Part shown: piece after piece, positions 62,001-64,000 of the stretch
Position numbering within the stretch: position 1 is the stretch's first letter
Layout of the letters: every line of letters begins with the position of its first letter
Source: Anomaloglossus baeobatrachus
Lineage: Eukaryota > Chordata > Amphibia > Anura > Aromobatidae
Length of the DNA: 64,000 nucleotides
Assembly: GCF_048569485.1 (NCBI RefSeq)
Contig: NC_134353.1
Location: forward strand, 66,346,221-66,410,220
Direction of reading: 5' to 3'
The notes under the pieces: generated by a model
What the model saw: only the letters and a program-made list of their open reading frames with translations
Databases searched by the model: none
Told to the model about the DNA's origin: nothing
Position numbers and translations under genes: made by a program

Positions 62001-62428
62001 AAAAATCCAGTTCTTCAGGCGAGGAAAGCCACGGTCTTTATTTTAGCATGCAGAAACAACGAATAGCATGACCAGCACTACACGTTTCAGATGAAACAAT
62101 CCCCCTTAATCATTCCCTCGCCTGAAGAACTGGATTTTTCGTCTTTATTGCAATATTGGGCTGTGGCAGCGCCTGTCCGTGCTCCAGGGAGAAGTCAGGA
62201 GTGAGCTTCTACACGGTGAGCTGATACATACAAATTGGATACTTTTATATAATGCTACTTTGATTGGATCTTTCTTTAATCCACAATGTTAACTCGGATG
62301 CACTGTATCTAAAAAGTGTAGTACCGTAGTCATCATCATGAGCCGTCGTCTTCCTGCATAATCAGAGGCAGCTCCGGTGAGCGGTGAGCAGATAAACTGC
62401 AGCAAGGAGAATAGGGACCCAATAAGAC
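19432..62428 (-). CDS. MFSD10: MFSD10 (TETRAN-like MFS transporter), 10 of its coding exons, 3' complete
   Basis: Join of ten minus-strand exons listed separately below, giving 1115 coding bases and 370 residues to the TAA stop; the human protein is about 455 residues, so about 85-90 N-terminal residues are missing upstream of the window. Family knowledge: MFSD10 is a 12-transmembrane major facilitator, described as an organic-anion-type transporter affecting uptake of some drugs; its natural substrate is poorly known. Seen here: transmembrane segments 2-12, the MFS loop 2-3 signature [11 protein letters not shown], the PETLP end of segment 6, and strong identity to my memory of the human protein in every exon (for example [42 protein letters not shown]). 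All introns are GT-AG and phases agree (0,0,0,1,2,0,1,1,1). No in-frame stop or frameshift appears in any exon, so the gene looks functional. Confidence 0.95.
19655..20285 (+). repeat. dispersed repeat R1, copy 2 (MFSD10 last intron)
   Basis: Same ordered blocks as copy 1, including gattggctgcagtcagacca, attttgatacccagcc, gctggtattctcagg and attgccctggtgcggtgg. Lies in the intron between W9 and W10. Confidence 0.75.
21201..21290 (-). CDS. MFSD10: MFSD10 exon W9
   Basis: 90 bp; phase 1 at both ends. Encodes (G)[19 protein letters not shown] then [10 protein letters not shown] plus one base: transmembrane segment 11 with the conserved QKGTVMG and RSLGALARA stretches. Acceptor cccag, donor gtgagt. 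An 84-bp-class satellite starts about 120 bp upstream of its acceptor. Confidence 0.95.
21414..22625. repeat. 81-86-bp-class satellite in the W8-W9 intron
   Basis: About 14 imperfect units of aggatcagtaatgtaatgta + tgtacacagtgaccccacca + ggagaatagtgagtgcagct + ctggagtataatacaggatg. Both strands stay open over long stretches (for example 176 codons on minus), which is an array effect. Confidence 0.93.
22630..23854. other. intron sequence, no feature recognised
   Basis: Remainder of the W8-W9 intron next to micro-exon W8. A short A/AG-rich run lies near 23620-23656; otherwise nothing identifiable. Confidence 0.4.
23855..23902 (-). CDS. MFSD10: MFSD10 exon W8 (48-bp micro-exon)
   Basis: 48 bp; phase 1 at both ends. 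Encodes (A)[15 protein letters not shown] plus one base, the remainder of transmembrane segment 10, matching human AAVVVPCLSSVVAGYG. Acceptor tgcag, donor gtaagc. Too short for most ORF scans; skipping it would remove 16 residues from segment 10 without shifting the frame. Confidence 0.92.
24577..24945. repeat. 20-bp minisatellite
   Basis: About 18 units of cgcctccctagactaccgaa, with variants ending ccgccc. In the W7-W8 intron. Confidence 0.95.
24960..25345 (-). repeat. dispersed repeat R1, copy 3 (partial, inverted)
   Basis: Matches the region near 55385-55720 in block order (tatctgatagatgcctcacc, cagggcaatcgg, gaagcaaagcaccag, ccaataacca). Partial and diverged. Confidence 0.6.
25841..27580. 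repeat. 1.7-kb palindrome (inverted duplication), Helitron-like content
   Basis: Left arm from about 25851 (catatccccgagtgtggtga) mirrors right arm ending about 27573. The centre is near 26612-26652 (attcagctttata...tatataaagctgaat). Shared blocks include the cggataccaatcccggacat segment, aatggaggcaggttttttgg, and the tctctgt-rich tract. The CG-rich hairpins at 26083-26105 and 27311-27333 resemble Helitron 3' hairpins. The right arm has gained a local expansion of a gggagtgccagacagggaaa unit near 27000-27130 and an (AT)n run at 27180-27230. Confidence 0.85.
28035..28062 (+). mobile_element. Helitron-like 3' terminal hairpin
   Basis: Reads aacccgggcgaagccggata followed by gtacag. A CCGGGCGAAGCCGG stem-loop close to a CAG end is what Helitron 3' ends look like in fish and frogs; the terminal CTAG-type tetranucleotide is replaced by an (AT)n run. 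The body to the left (about 27780-28034) may be the same element. Confidence 0.5.
28063..28260. repeat. (AT)n / (AC)n microsatellite
   Basis: Nearly 200 bp of alternating AT with short AC blocks at the right end. Confidence 0.95.
29160..29790. repeat. T-rich minisatellite, about 39-bp unit
   Basis: Units of caaaattatttttcgtgcat + gtcaccattttttttccc with variable T-runs, in the W7-W8 intron. Open frames across it are low-complexity F-rich artefacts. Confidence 0.85.
29915..29955. mobile_element. one end of a Harbinger-like element
   Basis: gcgcaagtgtgagtgagccc followed by TAA matches the terminal pattern of the element at 8568-11512. The partner end was not found. Confidence 0.45.
30412..30502 (-). 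CDS. MFSD10: MFSD10 exon W7
   Basis: 91 bp; phase 0 entry, phase 1 exit. Encodes [20 protein letters not shown] then [10 protein letters not shown] plus one base: segment 9 and most of segment 10. Acceptor tgtag, donor gtgagt. A TTAA-flanked element sits only about 150 bp upstream of its acceptor. Confidence 0.94.
30657..32049. mobile_element. TTAA-flanked foldback element with 452-bp internal tandem duplication
   Basis: Ends AGGGGTTCACCGAGAA (left) and AGGGGTTCTCTGAGAA (right, reverse complement), flanked by TTAA at 30653-30656 and 32050-32053, a piggyBac-type target. The inside is a series of hairpins (ggtatgctttatctagtgca and its reverse complement alternate). A 452-bp block is duplicated in tandem: 30951 onward repeats from 31403. 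No transposase. Confidence 0.8.
32408..32627. mobile_element. near-perfect hairpin MITE
   Basis: 220 bp; GGCCAGAGTCACACTTGCGA at the left returns as its reverse complement at the right, and the arms match for about 80 bp (ctcgcgcgagtctctcattg). Flanked by TAA on both sides (32405-32407, 32628-32630), a Harbinger-like target. Confidence 0.8.
32631..33028. mobile_element. R2 element, TTAA type
   Basis: Left aaagggaatctgtcggcagg tttttgctatg, right (reverse complement) agggaatttgtcagcagg tttttgctatg. TTAA follows at 33029-33032; the left TTAA appears to have been split by the hairpin MITE just upstream. Same family as 17030-17402. Confidence 0.7.
33580..34190 (+). mobile_element. old LINE-like 3' remnant
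   Basis: 33864-34046 encodes [20 protein letters not shown] then VRLWN, a pattern like the C-terminal end of CR1/L2-type LINE polyproteins. About 75 bp (ctaaataggaaagggttctt...) is repeated at 33600 and 33980. Family call is tentative. Confidence 0.4.
34546..34654 (-). CDS. MFSD10: MFSD10 exon W6
   Basis: 109 bp; phase 2 entry, phase 0 exit. Encodes (S)[20 protein letters not shown] then [16 protein letters not shown]: transmembrane segment 8 and the basic loop to segment 9. Acceptor ggcag, donor gtaagt. It follows the largest intron of the gene (12.4 kb, 34655-47084). Confidence 0.95.
34794..35075 (-). mobile_element. tRNA-derived SINE with L2-type tail
   Basis: On the minus strand the 5' head carries a pol III A-box-like tggctcaatggttagcactg (about 35045-35064) and a B box gggttcaaatccc (about 35009-35021). 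The body is the conserved type found in many vertebrate SINEs. The 3' end reads tgtaaagcgctgtggaatta + atagcgctatata and then (ATT)n at 34794-34816. Lies in the W5-W6 intron about 140 bp from exon W6. Confidence 0.8.
35237..36437. mobile_element. hAT-type non-autonomous element filled by a minisatellite
   Basis: Ends CACTGGCGGACA (left) and CAGGGGCAGACA (right, reverse complement). Flanking 8-bp duplications atctacat (35229-35236) and agctacat (36438-36445), one mismatch. Inside, nearly everything is the 25-bp array at 35258-36330. Confidence 0.75.
35258..36330. repeat. 25-bp minisatellite
   Basis: About 42 units of atgggcccctgtgcaagaac + actac. Because 25 is not a multiple of 3, each frame reads through a 75-base cycle ([20 protein letters not shown]...), so all three forward frames stay open for hundreds of codons. 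Not protein genes. Confidence 0.95.
36446..37050. other. intron sequence with diverged repeats
   Basis: 36600-36790 has gatgtca/tgacgtc blocks in inverted arrangement similar to 13900-14170. No gene seen. Confidence 0.4.
37051..38324 (+). mobile_element. gypsy-type LTR, plus orientation (fossil)
   Basis: Starts TGTGACGCCCTGGGCAAGCC and shares order and motifs (cggtggtgatagtctgcag-like block, gtgggtggcgtcac) with the reverse complement of 42725-43923. About 1.27 kb. The end near gcgaca at 38324 is inferred; I found no matching target duplication, and no gag-pol follows. Confidence 0.65.
39609..39756. repeat. hairpin, about 59-bp arms
   Basis: gaagcagagccaatatacca at the left returns inverted at the right (tggtatattggctctgcttc). 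Confidence 0.85.
40061..40230. repeat. 68-bp tandem repeat, about 2.5 copies
   Basis: Unit starts ctccttgtcaggtctctgct at 40061, 40129 and 40197. Confidence 0.9.
41089..41843 (-). mobile_element. LTR related to the 1470-2470 LTR (fossil)
   Basis: On the minus strand begins TGTGGTGCCCCTGAGGC at 41843. Shares the region around cgtgacgccacct, the aataaag box and the cgcccac...tga edge with the LTR at 1470-2470. No partner LTR or coding region adjoins it; solo or truncated. Confidence 0.6.
41844..42720. other. intron sequence, nothing recognised
   Basis: No gene, paired repeat or clear element ends were found here. Confidence 0.35.
42725..43923 (-). mobile_element. solo LTR of a gypsy-type element with intact target duplication
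   Basis: 1199 bp from TGTACCGCCC (42725) to GGGCGTCACA (43923) on plus, i.e. TGTGACGCCC...GGGCGGTACA on its own strand. Flanked by CAAG on both sides (42721-42724 and 43924-43927). A TG...CA sequence of this length with a 4-bp duplication and no internal coding region is the classic solo LTR. Confidence 0.85.
43928..45139. repeat. imperfect tandem and segmental repeats
   Basis: 44200-44800 carries repeated blocks such as gggacagcctgagaactggg, ctctgcagagcaccatcttg and a longer block (gggactactcacag...) that recurs about 298 bp apart (44428 and 44726). 44880-45139 shows nothing recognisable. Confidence 0.6.
45140..46338 (+). mobile_element. 5'-truncated L2/CR1-type LINE
   Basis: Encodes the C-terminal part of a LINE reverse transcriptase polyprotein in pieces: [68 protein letters not shown], then [18 protein letters not shown]. 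Frame changes and an inserted MITE break it. The 3' end reads tgtaaagtgccatggaataa + atggcgttata and a short (ATA)n tail, as in CR1/L2 LINEs. Confidence 0.85.
45562..45729. mobile_element. palindromic MITE inserted in the LINE
   Basis: 168 bp; left AAGGTCCCGTCACACGCAGA, right (reverse complement) AAGGCCCTGTCACACACAGA, with gataaatct and cagatctgtggttgcagtga arms inverted. It interrupts the LINE between LCGLPS and the next LINE segment. The target duplication is unclear. Confidence 0.8.
46339..47084. other. intron sequence, nothing recognised
   Basis: Unique-looking DNA just downstream (transcript sense) of exon W5. No gene or repeat identified. Confidence 0.35.
47085..47196 (-). CDS. MFSD10: MFSD10 exon W5
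   Basis: 112 bp; phase 1 entry, phase 2 exit. Encodes [20 protein letters not shown] then [16 protein letters not shown], transmembrane segment 7 and the following loop, almost identical to the human segment. The acceptor is tag after a T-rich tract, the donor gtaatc. The 36-bp minisatellite begins about 185 bp upstream of this exon in the transcript sense. Confidence 0.95.
47380..48535. repeat. 36-bp minisatellite
   Basis: About 32 units of ccaccactgcaggagctaga + cagcgagcatgtgcga. The unit equals 12 codons, so frames stay open on both strands: [12 protein letters not shown] on plus, [12 protein letters not shown]-like on minus (199 codons). Lies in the W4-W5 intron, beginning about 185 bp from exon W5. 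Confidence 0.95.
48545..49611. other. intron sequence with repeat R3
   Basis: 49205-49440 is an inverted-repeat element R3 (gtgtacttactgagaacatc and its mirrored form taagtgcacccacctcatca) also present near 59840-60035. The rest is unassigned. Confidence 0.5.
49612..50089. repeat. element start CAGTGGCGTAAC and tandem array of ctggtatatactgtcccc
   Basis: 49612 begins with CAGTGGCGTAAC, an end shared by several repeats here (compare 40611). From about 49760, units built on ctggtatatactgtcccctc repeat with length variation and resume at 51718 after the Tc1 insertion. Confidence 0.7.
50092..51717 (-). mobile_element. Tc1-type DNA transposon with long inverted repeats
   Basis: 1626 bp, ends CAGTCATATGAAAAAG and (reverse complement) CAGTCATATGAAAAGG, with terminal inverted repeats about 190-200 bp long. 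Flanked by TA at 50090-50091 and 51718-51719. It landed in the ctggtatatactgt array, whose pattern resumes on the far side. Confidence 0.93.
50323..51319 (-). pseudogene. Tc1 transposase, inactivated
   Basis: A start context [17 protein letters not shown] at 51319 is followed by a deletion with frameshift that removes part of the N-terminal helix-turn-helix. The main open stretch (51263-50415, 282 codons) carries [11 protein letters not shown], and the DD34E catalytic triad: [34 protein letters not shown]. Near 50430 a second frameshift separates the C-terminal [18 protein letters not shown] tail, ending at TAA 50323. Full Tc1 transposases are about 340 residues. The catalytic residues are intact but the protein cannot be made whole; a dead copy. 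Confidence 0.9.
51756..52150 (+). mobile_element. truncated gypsy-type LTR fragment (fossil)
   Basis: Begins TGTGACGCCCTGGACTAGCC inside the tandem array and follows the LTR at 37051 for about 395 bp (cacgccccccaggagttcac, gacggtggtggccgtctgca), then similarity stops. Confidence 0.65.
52323..52431 (-). CDS. MFSD10: MFSD10 exon W4
   Basis: 109 bp; phase 0 entry, phase 1 exit. Encodes [19 protein letters not shown], then [17 protein letters not shown] plus one base: the central cytoplasmic loop between transmembrane segments 6 and 7, matching the human ...DLLSPLALLRFSAV... region. The donor is gtatgt within GAGAgtatgt. Joining to W5 creates a serine codon and reads [12 protein letters not shown]. 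Confidence 0.92.
52432..53080. other. W3-W4 intron sequence, unassigned
   Basis: A minus-strand open stretch at 52525-52953 (142 codons) has no recognisable domain and a composition like non-coding repeat DNA; not called as a gene. Confidence 0.4.
53085..54150. repeat. T-rich minisatellite, about 24-26-bp unit
   Basis: About 40 units of atctcatgaccattgttttt with variable T-runs, and a minority form tcatgagcagtttt. A higher-order pattern of several units recurs (near 53390, 53640, 53800, 53950). In the W3-W4 intron. Confidence 0.93.
54845..55150. repeat. GC-rich inverted repeat, about 125-bp arms
   Basis: ggggatgacgagcgctgctg...ccttctatgcccgccgcgtt at the left returns inverted at 55030-55146, with a spacer of about 60 bp. 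Confidence 0.85.
55149..55900 (-). repeat. dispersed repeat R1, copy 4 (inverted)
   Basis: Reverse complement carries the R1 blocks attgccctggtgcggtggca, catccattagatg, cagcctgaaaa and ctggtattctcag in the order seen at 19655-20285. Confidence 0.7.
56091..56124. repeat. 34-bp near-perfect palindrome
   Basis: cttccgttttttgcgg and then tccgcaaaaaaacggaag. Part of a larger foldback: tttgcggaccgcaaaaacgg recurs near 56170. Confidence 0.9.
56680..57418. other. W3-W4 intron sequence with a possible small TIR element
   Basis: 57065-57309 begins AAGGTGCCCATACATC and ends with a roughly inverted ...ACGGGCCTT. Weak TIR match. Nothing else seen. Confidence 0.35.
57419..57604 (-). CDS. MFSD10: MFSD10 exon W3
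   Basis: 186 bp, 62 codons, phase 0 at both ends. Reads [20 protein letters not shown], then segment 6 and [13 protein letters not shown]. The open frame runs on past the donor (gtgaga) for a few codons before a stop, so a naive ORF over-extends the C-terminal side with RPGRLKH-type residues. The intron before it is only 562 bp, the shortest in the gene. Confidence 0.95.
58167..58325 (-). CDS. MFSD10: MFSD10 exon W2
   Basis: 159 bp, 53 codons, phase 0 at both ends. Starts [15 protein letters not shown] and ends KDRSKGM; covers transmembrane segments 3 and 4 with the family-typical stretch [18 protein letters not shown]. Flanked by a cag acceptor and a strong gtaagt donor. Confidence 0.95.
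58385..59073. repeat. compound microsatellite (tatacacatacatagatac)n, ending (AC)n
   Basis: About 650 bp of imperfect ATACAC/ATAGATACT units followed by a pure (AC)n run at 59037-59073. In the W1-W2 intron, starting about 60 bp upstream (transcript sense) of exon W2. Confidence 0.9.
59791..60040. repeat. TTAA-type element start and R3 copy
   Basis: 59787-59790 TTAA is followed by AGTGGATCTGTCACCAG. Inside, ggctggtgtactttgcatat and the mirrored cagtaagtacacttgcttca flank an inverted pair matching 49205-49440. Confidence 0.55.
60545..61375. repeat. A-rich minisatellite, about 25-35-bp unit
   Basis: Units of ctgccagttaaaaatgtgaa plus variable A-runs, about 25-30 copies. In the W1-W2 intron; U-rich in the MFSD10 transcript sense. 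Confidence 0.9.
61376..62324. other. intron sequence before exon W2, nothing coding
   Basis: Unassigned intron DNA. Near 62005-62030 and 62115-62140 the sequence ccagttcttcaggcgagg returns inverted, a small foldback of about 130 bp. Confidence 0.4.
62325..62428 (-). CDS. MFSD10: MFSD10 exon W1 (first coding exon in window)
   Basis: 104 bp. Reads (G)[18 protein letters not shown] then [16 protein letters not shown]: transmembrane segment 2 and the cytoplasmic loop 2-3 with the MFS signature G-x3-D-x2-G-R-R-R. The acceptor is a pyrimidine-rich tract ending in cag next to 62428. The donor is gtacta just below 62325, weaker than the other donors. It enters in phase 1 (the preceding exon must end in G) and leaves in phase 0. 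The exon that should precede it, coding for segment 1, was looked for between 62429 and 64000 and not seen. Confidence 0.93.
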
Positions 62429-62557
62429 CTGAAAAATAGTGAGAATTACTGTAAATCAAAGAGCATCTGTAACATGAGCCACAGGACATGGCACCCAAAC
62501 AATTCAACACCATGGACAGAGACCCGTAACACCGTGGGCCGAGTCCCATAACAATTG

Positions 62558-63250
62558 AACACCAGAGGCAAGAGCCGCCGGACACCAGAGGCAAGAGCCG
62601 CCGGACACCAGAGGCAAGAGCCGCCGGACACCAGAGGCAAGAGCCCCAGGACACCAGAGGCAAGAGCCCCAGGACACCAGAGGCAAGAGCCCCAGGACAC
62701 CAGAGGCAAGAGCCCCAGGACACCAGAGGCAAGAGCCCCAGGACACCAGAGGCAAGAGCCCCAGGACACCAGAGGCAAGAGCCGCCGGACACCAGAGGCA
62801 AGAGCCGCCGGACACCAGAGGCAAGAGCCGCCGGACACCAGAGGCAAGAGCCCCAGGACACCAGAGGCAAGAGCCCCAGGACACCAGAGGCAAGAGCCCC
62901 AGGACACCAGAGGCAAGAGCCCCAGGACACCAGAGGCAAGAGCCCCAGGACACCAGAGGCAAGAGCCCCAGGACACCAGAGGCAAGAGCCCCAGGACACC
63001 AGAGGCAAGAGCCGCAGGACACCAGAGGCAAGAGCCCCAGGACACCAGAGGCAAGAGCCCCAGGACACCAGAGGCAAGAGCCCCAGGACACCAGAGGCAA
63101 GAGCCCCAGGACACCAGAGGCAAGAGCCGCAGGACACCAGAGGCAAGAGCCGCAGGACACCAGAGGCAAGAACCGCAGGACACCAGAGGCAAGAACCGCA
63201 GGACACCAGAGGCAAGAACCACAGGACACCAGAGGCAAGAGCCGCAGGAC
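62558..63250. repeat. 23-bp minisatellite just upstream of exon W1
   Basis: About 30 units of ggacaccagaggcaagagcc + cca, with variants ccg and gca clustered in blocks. On the minus strand three frames stay open (up to 308 codons), and one runs on through the intron end into exon W1. Confidence 0.95.
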
Positions 63251-64000
63251 ACTAGGAATTTTACTGCTCATTGCCCAAGTCATTTTCAACCTTTATCATA
63301 GGTGGTCGATTTTCTGGGTAAAGAACGTCTTGCCTACAAACTTTGCTATACAGCTTGCAAGCGGTGCTCTGAAGCTCTTGGATTGATGGATCCGGCCAAC
63401 TTCAGTATCCCTGCGCTTCCCTGAAGCTACAGAAACAAAGCTGTCTTTCCTGGATGGAGCGCTCAATGCCGAACATGCAACGGGTGTGAACTATCAATCA
63501 GGAGCGCACCACACTCCACAAGCAGGAAGCTAGGGAGCACTGCACTCTTGAAGAAAAATTGTTATTTTTTACTAATGGGGTTGTCTAATTGGCATTGTGA
63601 CTTTCATACCATGTTTTATATCTAAAGTAGAATTTAAGTAATTTCATAAAATCTGCAGGTAACTCGACTTCCCTCCACAGTTCTGAGATATTCGTCTCTC
63701 ACACGGCCTCATGTCTTATATTTTATGTATCACAACCTACTGATTTTGTAAATTTCTGGAGCAAATGTACATTTTCACTAAAATTATGCTGAACACAATA
63801 CTTAGAACAATGTCCATTGTTACTGAAAAATATGACAAACTTTACTTCAATAAAGTTCCTTTAAATTTGAGGTTTCTGTGTCAATAAGCTGCCGACGAGC
63901 TGCTCTAGTTATTACATTGGGGTATTTACAGATGTCATCTGCTGCTTAGACTACCTGCGTCATAAAAACTGGGACAGACAAGGACAAGGGAGAAGGAAAC
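63251..64000. other. intron sequence, no upstream MFSD10 exon seen
   Basis: Searched by eye on the minus strand for the expected segment-1 exon ending ...LFGG; not found. Confidence 0.5.

Overview
The window reads as vertebrate nuclear DNA, most likely from an amphibian and probably a frog. The single recognisable host gene aligns well to vertebrate MFSD10. The transposon families (hAT, Harbinger-like, TTAA-flanked, Tc1, L2/CR1-type LINE, tRNA-headed SINE, Ty3/gypsy LTRs) and the very large repeat-filled introns fit anuran genomes as I remember them. The species is not determinable by eye.

Host gene. MFSD10 (TETRAN), a 12-span major facilitator transporter, lies on the minus strand. Ten coding exons can be placed to the base between 62428 and 19432. 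All nine introns are GT-AG, the reading phase is maintained throughout, and 370 codons end in TAA. The N-terminal roughly 90 residues (transmembrane segment 1) are not in the window and must lie beyond position 64000. Introns total about 42 kb; the human gene, as I recall, spans only a few kb. Every intron longer than 1 kb holds transposons or tandem arrays.

Layout. 1-2470: a short minus-strand LTR element cut by the window edge. 3440-6990: a decayed Ty3/gypsy gag-pol copy carrying an hAT MITE. 7000-19000: gene-free downstream flank with Harbinger-like elements (one holding a 1.5 kb minisatellite), a 47-bp tandem array and other repeats. 19432-62428: MFSD10. Its introns contain an 84-bp-class satellite (21.4-22.6 kb), a 20-bp array (24.6 kb), a 1.7 kb palindrome (25.8-27.6 kb), TTAA-flanked elements (30.7-33.0 kb and 54.4-56.7 kb), a SINE (34.8 kb), an hAT element filled by a 25-bp array (35.2-36.4 kb), LTR fragments including one clean solo LTR (42725-43923), a 5'-truncated LINE (45.1-46.3 kb), a 36-bp array (47.4-48.5 kb), a Tc1 copy (50092-51717), and T-rich or A-rich arrays. 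62429-64000 holds a 23-bp array and intron sequence.

No second host gene, RNA gene, CRISPR array or new enzymatic system was found. Many long open frames in the window are tandem arrays and should not be annotated as proteins. The most notable structures are a palindrome whose two arms carry the same 23-bp hairpin in opposite relative orientation, target-site duplications that date nested insertions, and a SINE that shares its 3' tail with a LINE in the same intron.
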